DNA of 64,000 nt from Pseudomonas sp. ACM7 (GTDB taxonomy: Bacteria; Pseudomonadota; Gammaproteobacteria; Pseudomonadales; Pseudomonadaceae). Shown in pieces: positions 43,694 through 52,816 of the stretch (within the stretch, counting starts at the first letter, position 1; each line of letters begins with the position of its first letter). Position numbers and translations under genes: made by a program. The stretch spans positions 5,126,066-5,190,065 of the forward strand of contig NZ_CP024866.1 of assembly GCF_004136015.1 (NCBI RefSeq), written 5' to 3'. The notes below the pieces were generated by a model. That model did no database searches. It saw only the letters and a list, made by a program, of their open reading frames with translations, and had not been told where the DNA came from.

Positions 43694-43764
43694 CGAGACC
43701 CAACGTCGGGCAAACGGCCATGAGTGGGCTATAACCCTATAGGGGAATCGTCGGGAACACGTCC

Positions 43765-45213
43765 ATGGACATGCCTACTCAAACACTTCAGGCCGAGGAG
43801 GGTGATGTTTGCCTGAGCTCGCGCAAGCAGCCGTTCAATTTATTGCGCTGGTTTTCGCTCATCAGCATGGCGGTGATTGGCACGGTGGCGGTGGCGTTGG
43901 GGTCGGTGTCCACCCGGTTCGTGATTACCGAAAGCGTGCAACGCGATGCGTTGTTGACGTCCCAGTTCATTCAGGCGATTGCCTCGGTCGAGGTGCGCCA
44001 CGTATCGATTCCCAACGTGCGGACCATGGGCGAGCTGCTCGATCCGCGCAAAGACAAGGACTTTTCCGACGTCGACCCGCTGGCCCGCGCCATTGCCCGG
44101 GGCGAATTCCTTGACCATATCGAGCACTTGCCGGACGTGATCCTGGCCAATATCTATGCCCCCGACCGCAGGGTGATCTGGTCGACCAACCCGGCGTTAA
44201 TGGGCACTACGATCCATGCCGACGAAGACCTCGATCAAGCCTTTGCTTCCAAAATTCCGGTGTCGGCCAGCTATCACGATGTGAACAAGAGCCGCATGGA
44301 ACAGAAGTTTGTGGCGCCCCCGGAATACATCTTCATCGAGAACTACATTCCGTTGTTCGATGTCGACGGCAAGAACGTCACGGCGATGGTCGAGATCTAC
44401 AAGGAACCCAAGGACCTGATCAGCCGCATGGAGCGCGGCCTGGTGCTGATCTGGCTGGCCACTGCGCTGGGCGGCGGGCTGATTTACCTGGGGCTCTACT
44501 GGATAGTGCGCCGGGCTGCCATTTTGCTGGCGGCGCAACAAAAGCAACTGATCACCAACGAAACCTTGGTCGTCCTGGGCGAAATGTCGTCGGCGGTCGC
44601 CCACAGTTTGCGTAATCCGCTGGCGACCATCCGTTCAAGCGCCGAACTGGCGCTGGAATTCGACAGCGGCCCGGCCCACAAGAACATCAACGACATCATC
44701 GGCCAAGTGGATCGCATGTCGAAGTGGGTGAGGGAGCTGCTGCAATCCTTGCGTCCGCTCAACGATGACGCCGAGCCTGTCAATCTGGTGGCGGCGCTGC
44801 ATGACAGCCTGATGGCCTTCGAGCATCAAATCACCAAAGCCTCGGTCCATGTGGTGTTCGACCCGAAGCTGACGCCCATGGTCCTTAGCCAGCAGGTGCA
44901 GTTGACGCAGATCCTCAACAGTTTGCTGGCCAATGCACTGGAAGCCATGGACAAGAGCGGCACGTTAATCATCACATTGGAGCCGACCGATTCCCGTGGC
45001 CTCAGCGTGGTGGTGAGCGACACCGGCAAAGGCATGAACGAAGAACAGCGCAGCATGGCCTTCCGGCCGTTTTTCACCACCAAACAAGGTGGGCTGGGTG
45101 TCGGGCTGGTGCTGGTCAAGCGGATCATGGAGCGGTTTGGCGGTGCGGTGGCCCTGGAAAGCCGTGAAGGCGAGGGCACGAGTGTCCGTCTGTCGTTCAA
45201 ATTGGTCCCCTGA
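43765..45213 (+). CDS. mnxS1: sensor histidine kinase MnxS1
   Basis: 482 aa. Membrane helix 1 (about 28-52), a periplasmic sensor region, membrane helix 2 (about 225-250), then a HisKA domain with SSAVAHSLRNPLATIRSS (phospho-His 280) and a HATPase domain with N box NSLLANALEAM, G1 DTGKGM and GGLGVGLVLVKRIMERFGG. It strongly resembles the second kinase at 49355 along its whole length. Gene order (two related kinases and an NtrC-type regulator around a multicopper oxidase) fits MnxS1, which with MnxS2 and MnxR is required for Mn(II) oxidation in P. putida GB-1. Which paralogue is S1 is by order. Confidence 0.83.
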   Translation: MDMPTQTLQAEEGDVCLSSRKQPFNLLRWFSLISMAVIGTVAVALGSVSTRFVITESVQRDALLTSQFIQAIASVEVRHVSIPNVRTMGELLDPRKDKDFSDVDPLARAIARGEFLDHIEHLPDVILANIYAPDRRVIWSTNPALMGTTIHADEDLDQAFASKIPVSASYHDVNKSRMEQKFVAPPEYIFIENYIPLFDVDGKNVTAMVEIYKEPKDLISRMERGLVLIWLATALGGGLIYLGLYWIVRRAAILLAAQQKQLITNETLVVLGEMSSAVAHSLRNPLATIRSSAELALEFDSGPAHKNINDIIGQVDRMSKWVRELLQSLRPLNDDAEPVNLVAALHDSLMAFEHQITKASVHVVFDPKLTPMVLSQQVQLTQILNSLLANALEAMDKSGTLIITLEPTDSRGLSVVVSDTGKGMNEEQRSMAFRPFFTTKQGGLGVGLVLVKRIMERFGGAVALESREGEGTSVRLSFKLVP

Positions 45214-45228
45214 AAAAGGGTGTGAACT

Positions 45229-45267
45229 TTCCCCGTTAGTGGGTGTCATTCCCCAGTCGTTTTCCCC
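45229..45267. promoter_or_regulatory. three TTCCCC half-sites upstream of mcoA
   Basis: TTCCCC occurs at 45229, 45249 and 45262, with GGG 5 bases after the first. They are 76-114 bases upstream of the mcoA sigma54 promoter. They share the half-site of the palindromes near the other sigma54 promoters. Confidence 0.55.
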
Positions 45268-45342
45268 GGTTATGGCACATTGATGTTGATAAGTCATTGT
45301 TTTGTTAAGTATTAATACTTTTGTAAATAACGGTTACAGATC

Positions 45343-45357
45343 TGGCGAGGTCCTTGC
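45343..45357 (+). promoter_or_regulatory. sigma54 promoter of mcoA
   Basis: TGGCGAGGTCCTTGC followed by A matches the -24/-12 consensus with correct spacing. The transcript would start near 45369, about 30 bases before the mcoA ATG. Confidence 0.82.
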
Positions 45358-45399
45358 AAAACCCCCATTACCCCCTTCACGACTCCGAGGCGGCTGGTG

Positions 45400-48213
45400 A
45401 TGGACAGAAAAGCGCGGTACCCCTTCAAACGGTTTGGCCTCCTGACGCCTCTGAGCGTTCTTCTGACAATGACGCTGGGCACAGCGACTCTTCGCGCCAG
45501 CCCCATCGACGACGAGCGACAGCCAGAACCTTCCGACCCCTCGGCTTACTACGATGAACCGGCTGACAAAGCCGCGGCGTTGAATGCCATTTTGACCATG
45601 CCCGAGGCCAACAAGGATTCCTTCGATTTACCCGGTGGCGTCAAAGGCAGCAAAGACACCACGCGGGTGGAAAACATTCTGCCGCCGGTGGTGCAAACCA
45701 GTTTCAACTACCCCACCAACGGCAAGCCGAGTCCACTGTATGGCGCTCAGCCGTTTACTCAGCAGTTGGTGCTGTTCGAAGAATTCGGCCCGGAAAAACT
45801 CGACCCCACCACACCGGCAGCGCCGTTGGGTTTTCCACCGGCAGCCATCGGCCCGTTGCCACAGCAGGACCCCACCAGTGCGGCCCGCAGTGCGCCACCG
45901 AGTGCGGCACTCGACGCCTTTCTGCGTCAACCAGGCTTGACTCCGTTCCCCAGCCAGTATTCCAACGTGGTCGACCGTAACCCGTGGCAGAAGCAGATCG
46001 AATTTTTCCTCAACCGCCGTATCGGCTCGTCGGCTGAAGGCCGTCCGCCAGGAAAAGGCTGGTCGCACCAGCGCTGGAACGAGTTTTACCCCCAAATCGC
46101 CTACAAGACCGTGCAAACCGGCGCACGGTTGAATACCGGTGGGCGTGATAGTCGTCAGATGCACCGCTATGCCGTGGGCGAGTTTGGCCCCGGCGGCCTC
46201 TATCACAACGTGGCTGGCGTACCGGCGACCGATGGCACCGCCAAGGGCGTCGATGCGCGTTTCCACCCGAAAATGCCGGTGCAGAACCACAACTCGGTCT
46301 GGACCTTTGATGGCACCTTGCCGCCAAAATTGTTGATGGTGCGTTACGGGCAACCCGTGTTGATGCGCCATTACAACGGCTTGCCGATCGACCCGTCGGC
46401 GAACATGGGGTTCGGTTTGCACACCATCACCACCCACGAACACAACGGCCACACACCGGCTGAAAGTGACGGTTATGCCAATGCGTTTTTCTTCCCCGGG
46501 CAATTTTACGACTATCGCTGGCCGATCCAGTTGGCCGGCTACGACAGCATCAACACCAAGGCTGAAGACCCGCGTGCAGCCTTTCCGTGCTCGCCGGGCG
46601 AAACCCTATGGACCAACGACCTCATCCCCAGCCGCAAGACCTGCGAAAACGGCACCATCAAAATCCGCGGCGACTGGCGCGAAACCATGAGCACCCACTG
46701 GTTTCACGACCACATGCTCGATTTCACCGCGCAGAACGTCTACAAGGGCAACGCGGCAATGATGAACTACTACAGCGCCCTGGACCGCGGCAATGAATCG
46801 GTGAATGACGGCGTCAACCTGCGCTTTCCCAGTGGCAGCGCCTTGCCTTGGGGTAACCGCGACTATGACGTCAACCTGCTGTTTGCCGACAAGGCGTGGG
46901 ATAAAAACGGTCAACTGTGGTTCAACCCGTTCAATACCAACGGCTTCCTCGGGGATCAGGTGCTGGTCAACTGGCAGTGGAAACCGACCCTGGATGTGCG
47001 CGCCCGCAGCTATCGGTTCCGCATGCTCAATGGCTCCGTGTCGCGCTTCTTCAAACTGGCGCTCGTGCGCGAGATCAAGGGCACCAGCGGGGAGTTCCAA
47101 GGGCCTGCCGGCTCGGGAGTGTCGTATGCCCGCGTGCCGTTCCACATGATTGCCAACGACGGCAACATCATGGAACACAGCGTGCCGTTCGACGGCAGCA
47201 TGGACCTGGATGCCGACGGCGATAAACAGAACCACAACGCGATCCTGCCAACCCTGGGCATTGCCGAACGTTTCGACATCATCGTCAACTTCTCGAAAAA
47301 CGGGATCAAACCGGGCGACAAGCTGTTCTTCGTCAACCTGCTGGTGCACGAAGACGGCAAGGGCCCGAAAGAACCCGTCTCCCTGGCTGACGTGCTGTCC
47401 GAGAAATACCGGGCGATCCTCAAGCAAACCAGCAAGGGGCCGAAGTGGGAGGACGGTGATCCGGCGGTAGGCAAGGTGTTGCAACTCAACGTCAAGGCCT
47501 ACACCGGCCAGGACCTGGCCATGGATCCGGCAGCGTACGAACCGGCCAAACCGGGCAAAGCCGAAGGCTTGGTGATGATCCCGCTGAAGATTCACCGCGA
47601 CAACACCGCCGACAAGGCGCTGCTGGCCAAAGCCCGTCACCGCACCTTCACCTTCGGCCGTTCCGACGGTACCGATGAAGCACCGTGGACGGTCAAGACC
47701 GATGGCGGTTTCGGTTTCTCCATGGACCCACGTCGCTTGAACACCGCGACCCAGCTGGCCAGTGGCCCCACCGATGCCGGTGTCGCCGGTTTCGGCACCC
47801 TGGAAGTGTGGAACATCAAGCTCGGCGGCGAGGGCTGGAGCCACCCGGTGCATGTGCACTTCGAGGAGGGGATCATCCTCAGCCGCGGCGGCAAGGTGCC
47901 ACCGGAATGGGAAAAATGGGCACGCAAGGACGTGTACCGCATCGGCTCGGAAAAGGATGGCCTGGACAGCGTCGAAATAGCGATCAGCTTCCGCGAATTC
48001 GCCGGGACGTACATGGAGCACTGTCACAACACGCAGCATGAGGACAACTCCATGTTGCTGCGCTGGGACATTGAAAAACCGGGGCAATTCCAGCTGATGC
48101 CGACACCGCTGCCAAGTTGGGATGGTGTGCGCTACGTGAACTCCGCCGCGCTGCCAACCTTCCGCACTGGCGACGGCTCCGGCCCCGGCCCCAAAGAGGT
48201 GGTCCAACCATGA
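45400..48213 (+). CDS. mcoA: multicopper oxidase McoA-type (second manganese oxidase)
   Basis: 937 aa from ATG 45400; an adjacent GTG at 45397 is equally possible. A signal-like hydrophobic start is followed by cupredoxin domains with all four copper motifs: THEHNGHTP, STHWFHDHML, the late HPVHVHFEEG and MEHCHNTQHEDNSMLL, giving the type 1 and trinuclear sites with an axial Met. It carries its own sigma54 promoter and is followed by a SCO/cytochrome c gene. In P. putida GB-1 McoA is the second Mn(II) oxidase besides MnxG; the assignment rests on copper motifs plus the mnxS/mnxR context. Cupric or other metal oxidation cannot be excluded. Confidence 0.8.
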   Translation: MDRKARYPFKRFGLLTPLSVLLTMTLGTATLRASPIDDERQPEPSDPSAYYDEPADKAAALNAILTMPEANKDSFDLPGGVKGSKDTTRVENILPPVVQTSFNYPTNGKPSPLYGAQPFTQQLVLFEEFGPEKLDPTTPAAPLGFPPAAIGPLPQQDPTSAARSAPPSAALDAFLRQPGLTPFPSQYSNVVDRNPWQKQIEFFLNRRIGSSAEGRPPGKGWSHQRWNEFYPQIAYKTVQTGARLNTGGRDSRQMHRYAVGEFGPGGLYHNVAGVPATDGTAKGVDARFHPKMPVQNHNSVWTFDGTLPPKLLMVRYGQPVLMRHYNGLPIDPSANMGFGLHTITTHEHNGHTPAESDGYANAFFFPGQFYDYRWPIQLAGYDSINTKAEDPRAAFPCSPGETLWTNDLIPSRKTCENGTIKIRGDWRETMSTHWFHDHMLDFTAQNVYKGNAAMMNYYSALDRGNESVNDGVNLRFPSGSALPWGNRDYDVNLLFADKAWDKNGQLWFNPFNTNGFLGDQVLVNWQWKPTLDVRARSYRFRMLNGSVSRFFKLALVREIKGTSGEFQGPAGSGVSYARVPFHMIANDGNIMEHSVPFDGSMDLDADGDKQNHNAILPTLGIAERFDIIVNFSKNGIKPGDKLFFVNLLVHEDGKGPKEPVSLADVLSEKYRAILKQTSKGPKWEDGDPAVGKVLQLNVKAYTGQDLAMDPAAYEPAKPGKAEGLVMIPLKIHRDNTADKALLAKARHRTFTFGRSDGTDEAPWTVKTDGGFGFSMDPRRLNTATQLASGPTDAGVAGFGTLEVWNIKLGGEGWSHPVHVHFEEGIILSRGGKVPPEWEKWARKDVYRIGSEKDGLDSVEIAISFREFAGTYMEHCHNTQHEDNSMLLRWDIEKPGQFQLMPTPLPSWDGVRYVNSAALPTFRTGDGSGPGPKEVVQP

Positions 48214-48230
48214 ACCGCGAGGGAGCCGAC

Positions 48231-49253
48231 ATGAAAATGCATACGCCGCGCTCCCGCGCCCTGGGCATGCACCTGATTTTGATGTTGGTCACCTGCCTGC
48301 TGGCCAGTCGGGTGCTGGTGGCTCATGAAGCTGCTCCGTCCGTGTCAGCGTCACCGACGGAGTCGGCGACGCCCTGGGGCGGTGATTACTTCCCCAACAC
48401 CTTGCTGACCGATCAGGACGGTCGGCAGTTGCGTTTCTTCGATGATTTGATCAAGGACAAGGTGGTGGTGATCAATTTCATCTTCACTTCGTGCAGCGAC
48501 TCCTGCCCGCTGGAAACCGCGCGCCTGCGTCAGGTGCAGAAGTTGCTGGGGGATCGGGTCGGCCAGGACATTTTTTTCTACTCCATCAGCATCGACCCCT
48601 TAAGCGATACACCCGATGTGCTCAAGGCCTACGCACAACGCTTCAAGGTCGGGCCGGGCTGGAAGTTTCTCACCGGGGAGTTTGCCGACGTCACCGATCT
48701 GCGAAAAAAACTCGGGCTGTTTATCGAAGGCGTCGACAACGGACGCAGCAAGGACCACAACCTCAGCCTGATCGTCGGCAACCAGACCACGGGCCGCTGG
48801 ATGAAAGCTTCACCTTTCGAAAACCCGTGGATTCTGGCCGATCAGTTGGCCAACACACTGCAGAACTGGAAGCAGCCCAGCGTTGAAGAAAACTACGCGG
48901 ATGCGCCCGAGATTCGTCCGCCGAGCAACGGCGAAGAACTGTTTCGCACCCGTTGTGCGTCGTGCCACAGCCTGGGTCCGATGGACGGGCAGGGCATCGG
49001 CATGCGCAGCATCGGCCCGGACCTGATCGGCGTCACTCGCCTGCGTGATCCGGCCTGGCTGAGTCGCTGGATTCGCGAGCCGGACCGCATGCTGGCGGAA
49101 AAAGACCCGATCGCGCTGGAGCTGTTTGAGCGTTTCGACAAAATTCCCATGCCCAACCTGCGGCTGGATGAGAACGCGGCGCAGTCCATCGTGGGTTTTT
49201 TGCAGGAGGAAACCGAACGACAGCACCCGCTACAGGCCGCGCAAACGCAATAG
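48231..49253 (+). CDS. SCO copper chaperone fused to cytochrome c
   Basis: 340 aa from ATG 48231 (GAGGGAG six bases upstream); an ATG at 48210 overlaps the mcoA stop. After a membrane/signal segment, the SCO domain has FTSCSDSCPLE, ISIDPLSDTPD and the His in KDHNLSLIVGN. From about residue 235 a c-type cytochrome follows with CASCHSLG and an axial Met candidate in KIPMPNLRLDE. The fusion would couple copper delivery or thiol redox to electron flow for the oxidase encoded just upstream. Confidence 0.9.
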   Translation: MKMHTPRSRALGMHLILMLVTCLLASRVLVAHEAAPSVSASPTESATPWGGDYFPNTLLTDQDGRQLRFFDDLIKDKVVVINFIFTSCSDSCPLETARLRQVQKLLGDRVGQDIFFYSISIDPLSDTPDVLKAYAQRFKVGPGWKFLTGEFADVTDLRKKLGLFIEGVDNGRSKDHNLSLIVGNQTTGRWMKASPFENPWILADQLANTLQNWKQPSVEENYADAPEIRPPSNGEELFRTRCASCHSLGPMDGQGIGMRSIGPDLIGVTRLRDPAWLSRWIREPDRMLAEKDPIALELFERFDKIPMPNLRLDENAAQSIVGFLQEETERQHPLQAAQTQ

Positions 49254-49354
49254 CGGCTTAATCCTGTCATTGGGGCCGTCTGTCTCGATCAATGCCACCT
49301 ACACTGATCCGAAACACGGCTGAAAAGGCTATGCAAGGCATCCGGGAAGGTCCT

Positions 49355-50848
49355 ATGCAGATACCAGAACAACAAAAAATACCTGCGTCGGCTATGTCGG
49401 AAGCAGAAAGCAAGGACTGGCGAGGACAGTTCAACTTGCTGCGCTGGTTTTCCCTGGGCAGCTTTTTCATCATCGCCGCCGTGGCGCTGGGGTTGGGCTA
49501 TGTGTCCACGCGTTTCGTCGTCGATGAGAGCATCGAGCGTGATTCCATGCTGACTGCGCAGTTCATTCAGGCCATTGGTGATGCGGAAATTCGCCATGCC
49601 GGCATCACCCTGCAAAGAACCATGGGCGAAATGCTCGATCCGCGCGATGACATTGCCTATCCCGACGTAGATCCGGCGGCCCGTGCCGCTGCCCGCATGG
49701 AGTTTCTCGATCATGTCGAACACCTGCCGGACACGCTGTTGGCGGTGGTGTACGCCCTGGATCGCACCGTGGTCTGGTCGACCAATGCACAAATGATTGG
49801 CATGCGCGTCGAAGGTGATGAGGAACTGGACGAGTCCTTCGAAATGAAGGAACCGGTGTCCACCAGCTACCACGAAATCGATGAGGAACGTCCCGAGCAG
49901 CAACTGCTGCGTGAGCCTGAATTTCTGTTCATCGAGACCTACATCCCGATGTTCAACGCCGACAAGAGCAAAGTGATCGCCATGGTGGAGATCTACAAGG
50001 AACCCGCGGACCTGGTGGAACGCATCCAGCGTGGCTTCAAGCTGATCTGGCTGGCAACTGTACTTGGCGGTCTGGCCATCTACCTCGGGCTGTTCTGGAT
50101 TGTGCAGCGCGCGGCCATGCTGCTGCAAAGCCAGCAGAAACAACTGATCAGCAACGAGACCTTCGTCGCGCTGGGGGAAATGTCCTCGGCGGTGGCCCAC
50201 AGCTTGCGCAATCCGTTGGCCAACATTCGTTCCAGCGCCGAACTGGCTCAGGACATCGCCAGCCAGAACGCGCAGAAGAACATCGGTGACATCATCAGTC
50301 AGGTCGACCGCATGTCGCGCTGGGTTCGGGAGTTGCTGGTGTCATTGCGACCCGTGAACGACGACTACGAAACGGTAGACCTGGTGCTTGTCATCGACGA
50401 CACGTTGAGTGCGTTTGACGCGCTGATTAAACGCTCCGGCATCGACGTGCGTTTCACCCCTCAGAGTTGTCCGCCGGTCATCAGCCAACAGGTGTTGCTC
50501 ACGCAAATTGTTAATAGCCTGTTTGCCAATGCCCTGGAAGCCATGCCCAAGGGCGGCGTGCTGAGTATCGATATCGAAACGCCGCAGCCCGGACTCGTGC
50601 GCATGACCCTGAGCGATACCGGCAAGGGAATGACCACACAGCAACAACAAATGGCCTTCAAGCCGTTTTTCACCACCAAACAAGGAGGGTTGGGCGTGGG
50701 CCTGGCCCTGGTCAAAAGAATAATGGAGCGTTTCGAAGGCTCGGTCGAATTGACCAGCCGAGAGCAGGAAGGAACCCGCGTTTGTCTCAATTTTAAAGTG
50801 GCAACGGGAGGGGACTATGGAGCACAGCATTCTGCTGGTCGAGGATGA
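49355..50848 (+). CDS. mnxS2: sensor histidine kinase MnxS2
   Basis: 497 aa from ATG 49355, with GGAAGG close upstream; earlier in-frame ATGs exist at 49292 and 49331. Same layout as MnxS1: membrane helix after FNLLRWFSLGSFFII, periplasmic region with RTMGEMLDPRDD, second helix, HisKA with SSAVAHSLRNPLANIRSS (His282), HATPase with NSLFANALEAM, DTGKGMTT and GGLGVGLALVKRIMERFEG. It overlaps mnxR by 32 bases, so kinase and regulator are translationally linked. Differences from MnxS1 are greatest in the periplasmic half, suggesting different signals. Confidence 0.85.
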   Translation: MQIPEQQKIPASAMSEAESKDWRGQFNLLRWFSLGSFFIIAAVALGLGYVSTRFVVDESIERDSMLTAQFIQAIGDAEIRHAGITLQRTMGEMLDPRDDIAYPDVDPAARAAARMEFLDHVEHLPDTLLAVVYALDRTVVWSTNAQMIGMRVEGDEELDESFEMKEPVSTSYHEIDEERPEQQLLREPEFLFIETYIPMFNADKSKVIAMVEIYKEPADLVERIQRGFKLIWLATVLGGLAIYLGLFWIVQRAAMLLQSQQKQLISNETFVALGEMSSAVAHSLRNPLANIRSSAELAQDIASQNAQKNIGDIISQVDRMSRWVRELLVSLRPVNDDYETVDLVLVIDDTLSAFDALIKRSGIDVRFTPQSCPPVISQQVLLTQIVNSLFANALEAMPKGGVLSIDIETPQPGLVRMTLSDTGKGMTTQQQQMAFKPFFTTKQGGLGVGLALVKRIMERFEGSVELTSREQEGTRVCLNFKVATGGDYGAQHSAGRG

Positions 50849-52247
50849 TGAACTCCTCGCCGAGAATATTCAGACCTACCTGGAGCGCAAGGACTTCGAG
50901 GTGACGGTCTGCCACTCGGCTGAGGACGCGTTAGAACAATTGGGCACTTTCGTCCCGGACGTGGTGCTGACCGATAACTCGCTGCCGGGCATGAGCGGTC
51001 ACGACCTAATCCAGAAGCTGCGCATCAGCGCGCCGGATCTGAAAGTGATCATGATGACCGGCTACGGCAACGTCGACGACGCCGTGGTGGCAATGAAAGA
51101 GGGCGCTTTCCATTACGTCACTAAACCGGTGGCCATGCCGGAACTCAAACTGCTGCTGGACAAGGCCCTGGCCACCGACCGAATGGAACGCACACTGTCG
51201 TTCTATCAGGAACGCGAAGCGCAGAAGTCAGGGGTGCAGGCATTGATCGGCGAATCGGCACCGATGCAGTACCTGAAAAGCACCATTGGCCAGTTACTCG
51301 ACGCCGAGCGGCGCATGGCCAATACCGATCTGCCTCCGGTGTTGGTGGAAGGCGAGACCGGCACCGGCAAGGAACTGGTGGCCCGTGCGTTGCACTTCGA
51401 CGGCCCGCGCAGCAAAGGTCCGTTCATTGAATTCAACTGCGCCTCGATTCCTTCCAACCTGGTGGAGTCGGAACTGTTCGGCCACGAGAAAGGCGCCTTC
51501 ACCGACGCCAAGGACCGCCGCGTCGGGCTGGTGGAAGCGGCCGATGGCGGGACGCTGTTTCTCGATGAAGTCGGCGAGATGGACTTGTTGCTGCAAGCCA
51601 AACTGCTGAAGCTGCTGGAGGACCGGACGATCCGCCGGGTCGGCTCGGTGAAGGAGCGCAAAGTCGATTTACGGGTGATCAGCGCCACCAACTGCAACCT
51701 TGAACAAATGGTCCAGCAGGGCAAGTTCCGCCGCGACCTGTTCTTCCGTTTGCGGATCATCTCGATCAAGGTGCCGCGCCTGTATGCCCGTGGCGCGGAC
51801 ATCCTGCTGCTGGCTCGACACTTCCTGGCGATCCACGGCAAACGTTATGGCAAACCGAACCTGTATTTCAGCGATCAGGCCGAGGAATTGCTGCTCAGCT
51901 ACAGCTGGCCGGGCAACGTGCGCGAGTTGCGCAACATGCTTGAGCAAACCGTGTTGCTGGCCCAGAGCGACACCGTCGCCGCCCATCAATTGAACGTGTG
52001 CCTGAGCCTGGTGGATGAGCCGCTGTTGTTCCAGCAAGAGCCGCAATACTGCGAACCGCGTCCGGTTTACAACGGCACCGAGTCCATGAACCTGCCGGAA
52101 GTGGAGCGCGACATGGTGCGCAAGATGCTCGACAAGACCGACTGGAACGTCACCAAGTCCGCACGGCTGCTTGGCCTGAGCCGCGACATGCTGCGCTACC
52201 GGATCGAAAAACTTGGCCTCGCGCGCCCGGAAAAACGCCAATGGTAG
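50817..52247 (+). CDS. mnxR: sigma54-dependent response regulator MnxR (NtrC family)
   Basis: 476 aa. The receiver domain carries Asp53 ([13 protein letters not shown]), Thr in MMTGYGN and Lys in VTKPVAMPE. The AAA+ domain has Walker [16 protein letters not shown], the sigma54-contact loop as [14 protein letters not shown], Walker [15 protein letters not shown], and the arginine-finger region. The C-terminus is a Fis-type helix-turn-helix ([19 protein letters not shown]). The loop reads GAFTDA instead of the common GAFTGA. It is the likely activator of all sigma54 promoters in the window. MnxR is required for Mn(II) oxidation in P. putida GB-1. Confidence 0.88.
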   Translation: MEHSILLVEDDELLAENIQTYLERKDFEVTVCHSAEDALEQLGTFVPDVVLTDNSLPGMSGHDLIQKLRISAPDLKVIMMTGYGNVDDAVVAMKEGAFHYVTKPVAMPELKLLLDKALATDRMERTLSFYQEREAQKSGVQALIGESAPMQYLKSTIGQLLDAERRMANTDLPPVLVEGETGTGKELVARALHFDGPRSKGPFIEFNCASIPSNLVESELFGHEKGAFTDAKDRRVGLVEAADGGTLFLDEVGEMDLLLQAKLLKLLEDRTIRRVGSVKERKVDLRVISATNCNLEQMVQQGKFRRDLFFRLRIISIKVPRLYARGADILLLARHFLAIHGKRYGKPNLYFSDQAEELLLSYSWPGNVRELRNMLEQTVLLAQSDTVAAHQLNVCLSLVDEPLLFQQEPQYCEPRPVYNGTESMNLPEVERDMVRKMLDKTDWNVTKSARLLGLSRDMLRYRIEKLGLARPEKRQW

Positions 52248-52250
52248 ACC

Positions 52251-52637
52251 TTATTGCATCAATGGCCCCTGACGGCTGAGGCACGCGAGCAGGCACGTGG
52301 GGTCGAGGACTTCTTCGTTCACGTAGACACCGCGTTGCTGATCGTAGGAGCGGATGAACACTCGAACCGTGGCATCCGCTACCGTCGGCAATCTTGAGTC
52401 GTAGAACTCATGCTGACTCGAAATGGGGGTGAAGTCCTGAGGCGCTGTCGGGATGTACGAGCCGGGCGGCACCGTGCTTAGTGACGGTGGCACGGGGTGA
52501 GCGAAGGGTTGGTCGGCCCCGTAATAGTTGAACTCACTGCTGTAATCGGTAGTGGGTGTCAGGCTGTCGTCCGCGTGAGCACCGGTTGTGGTGATCAGGC
52601 AGAGGGCGAGCAGTAGCCTCAGATCGGTTGTTTTCAT
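52251..52637 (-). CDS. small secreted protein of unknown function
   Basis: 128 aa. A signal peptide (ending AHA-DD) is followed by a Pro/Tyr-rich segment (SSEFNYYGADQPFAHPVPPS) and a C-terminal part with VRVFIRSYDQQRGVYVNEEV and a Cys pair (CLLAC). The family is not recognised. It ends three bases from the mnxR stop, convergent. A GGGGAA-type motif lies upstream at about 52670, but no sigma54 site was found. Confidence 0.6.
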   Translation of the reverse strand: MKTTDLRLLLALCLITTTGAHADDSLTPTTDYSSEFNYYGADQPFAHPVPPSLSTVPPGSYIPTAPQDFTPISSQHEFYDSRLPTVADATVRVFIRSYDQQRGVYVNEEVLDPTCLLACLSRQGPLMQ

Positions 52638-52816
52638 GGCAGCACCTGCGAAATCGGTTTTTCCCGCAATTCCCCAAGGTCATTAACTATAGCTCCCGTA
52701 CGAGCGCGCGTTCGCGATGCCCGGATTACAAGATTTGAACAAAGACTCAATGGGGTTTTTCAAAACGCTGATCTAGACTCGTGCCGGTCAATCAAGACCC
52801 CAGTCTGGAGCGCGCA

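Noticed and set aside
43715..43729. Plus-strand -24/-12-like site before mnxS1 (CGGCCATGAGTGGGC)
   Set aside because: GG and GC are correctly spaced, but the -12 TT and -24 CAC are missing. A sigma70-type TATAAC nearby is equally likely.
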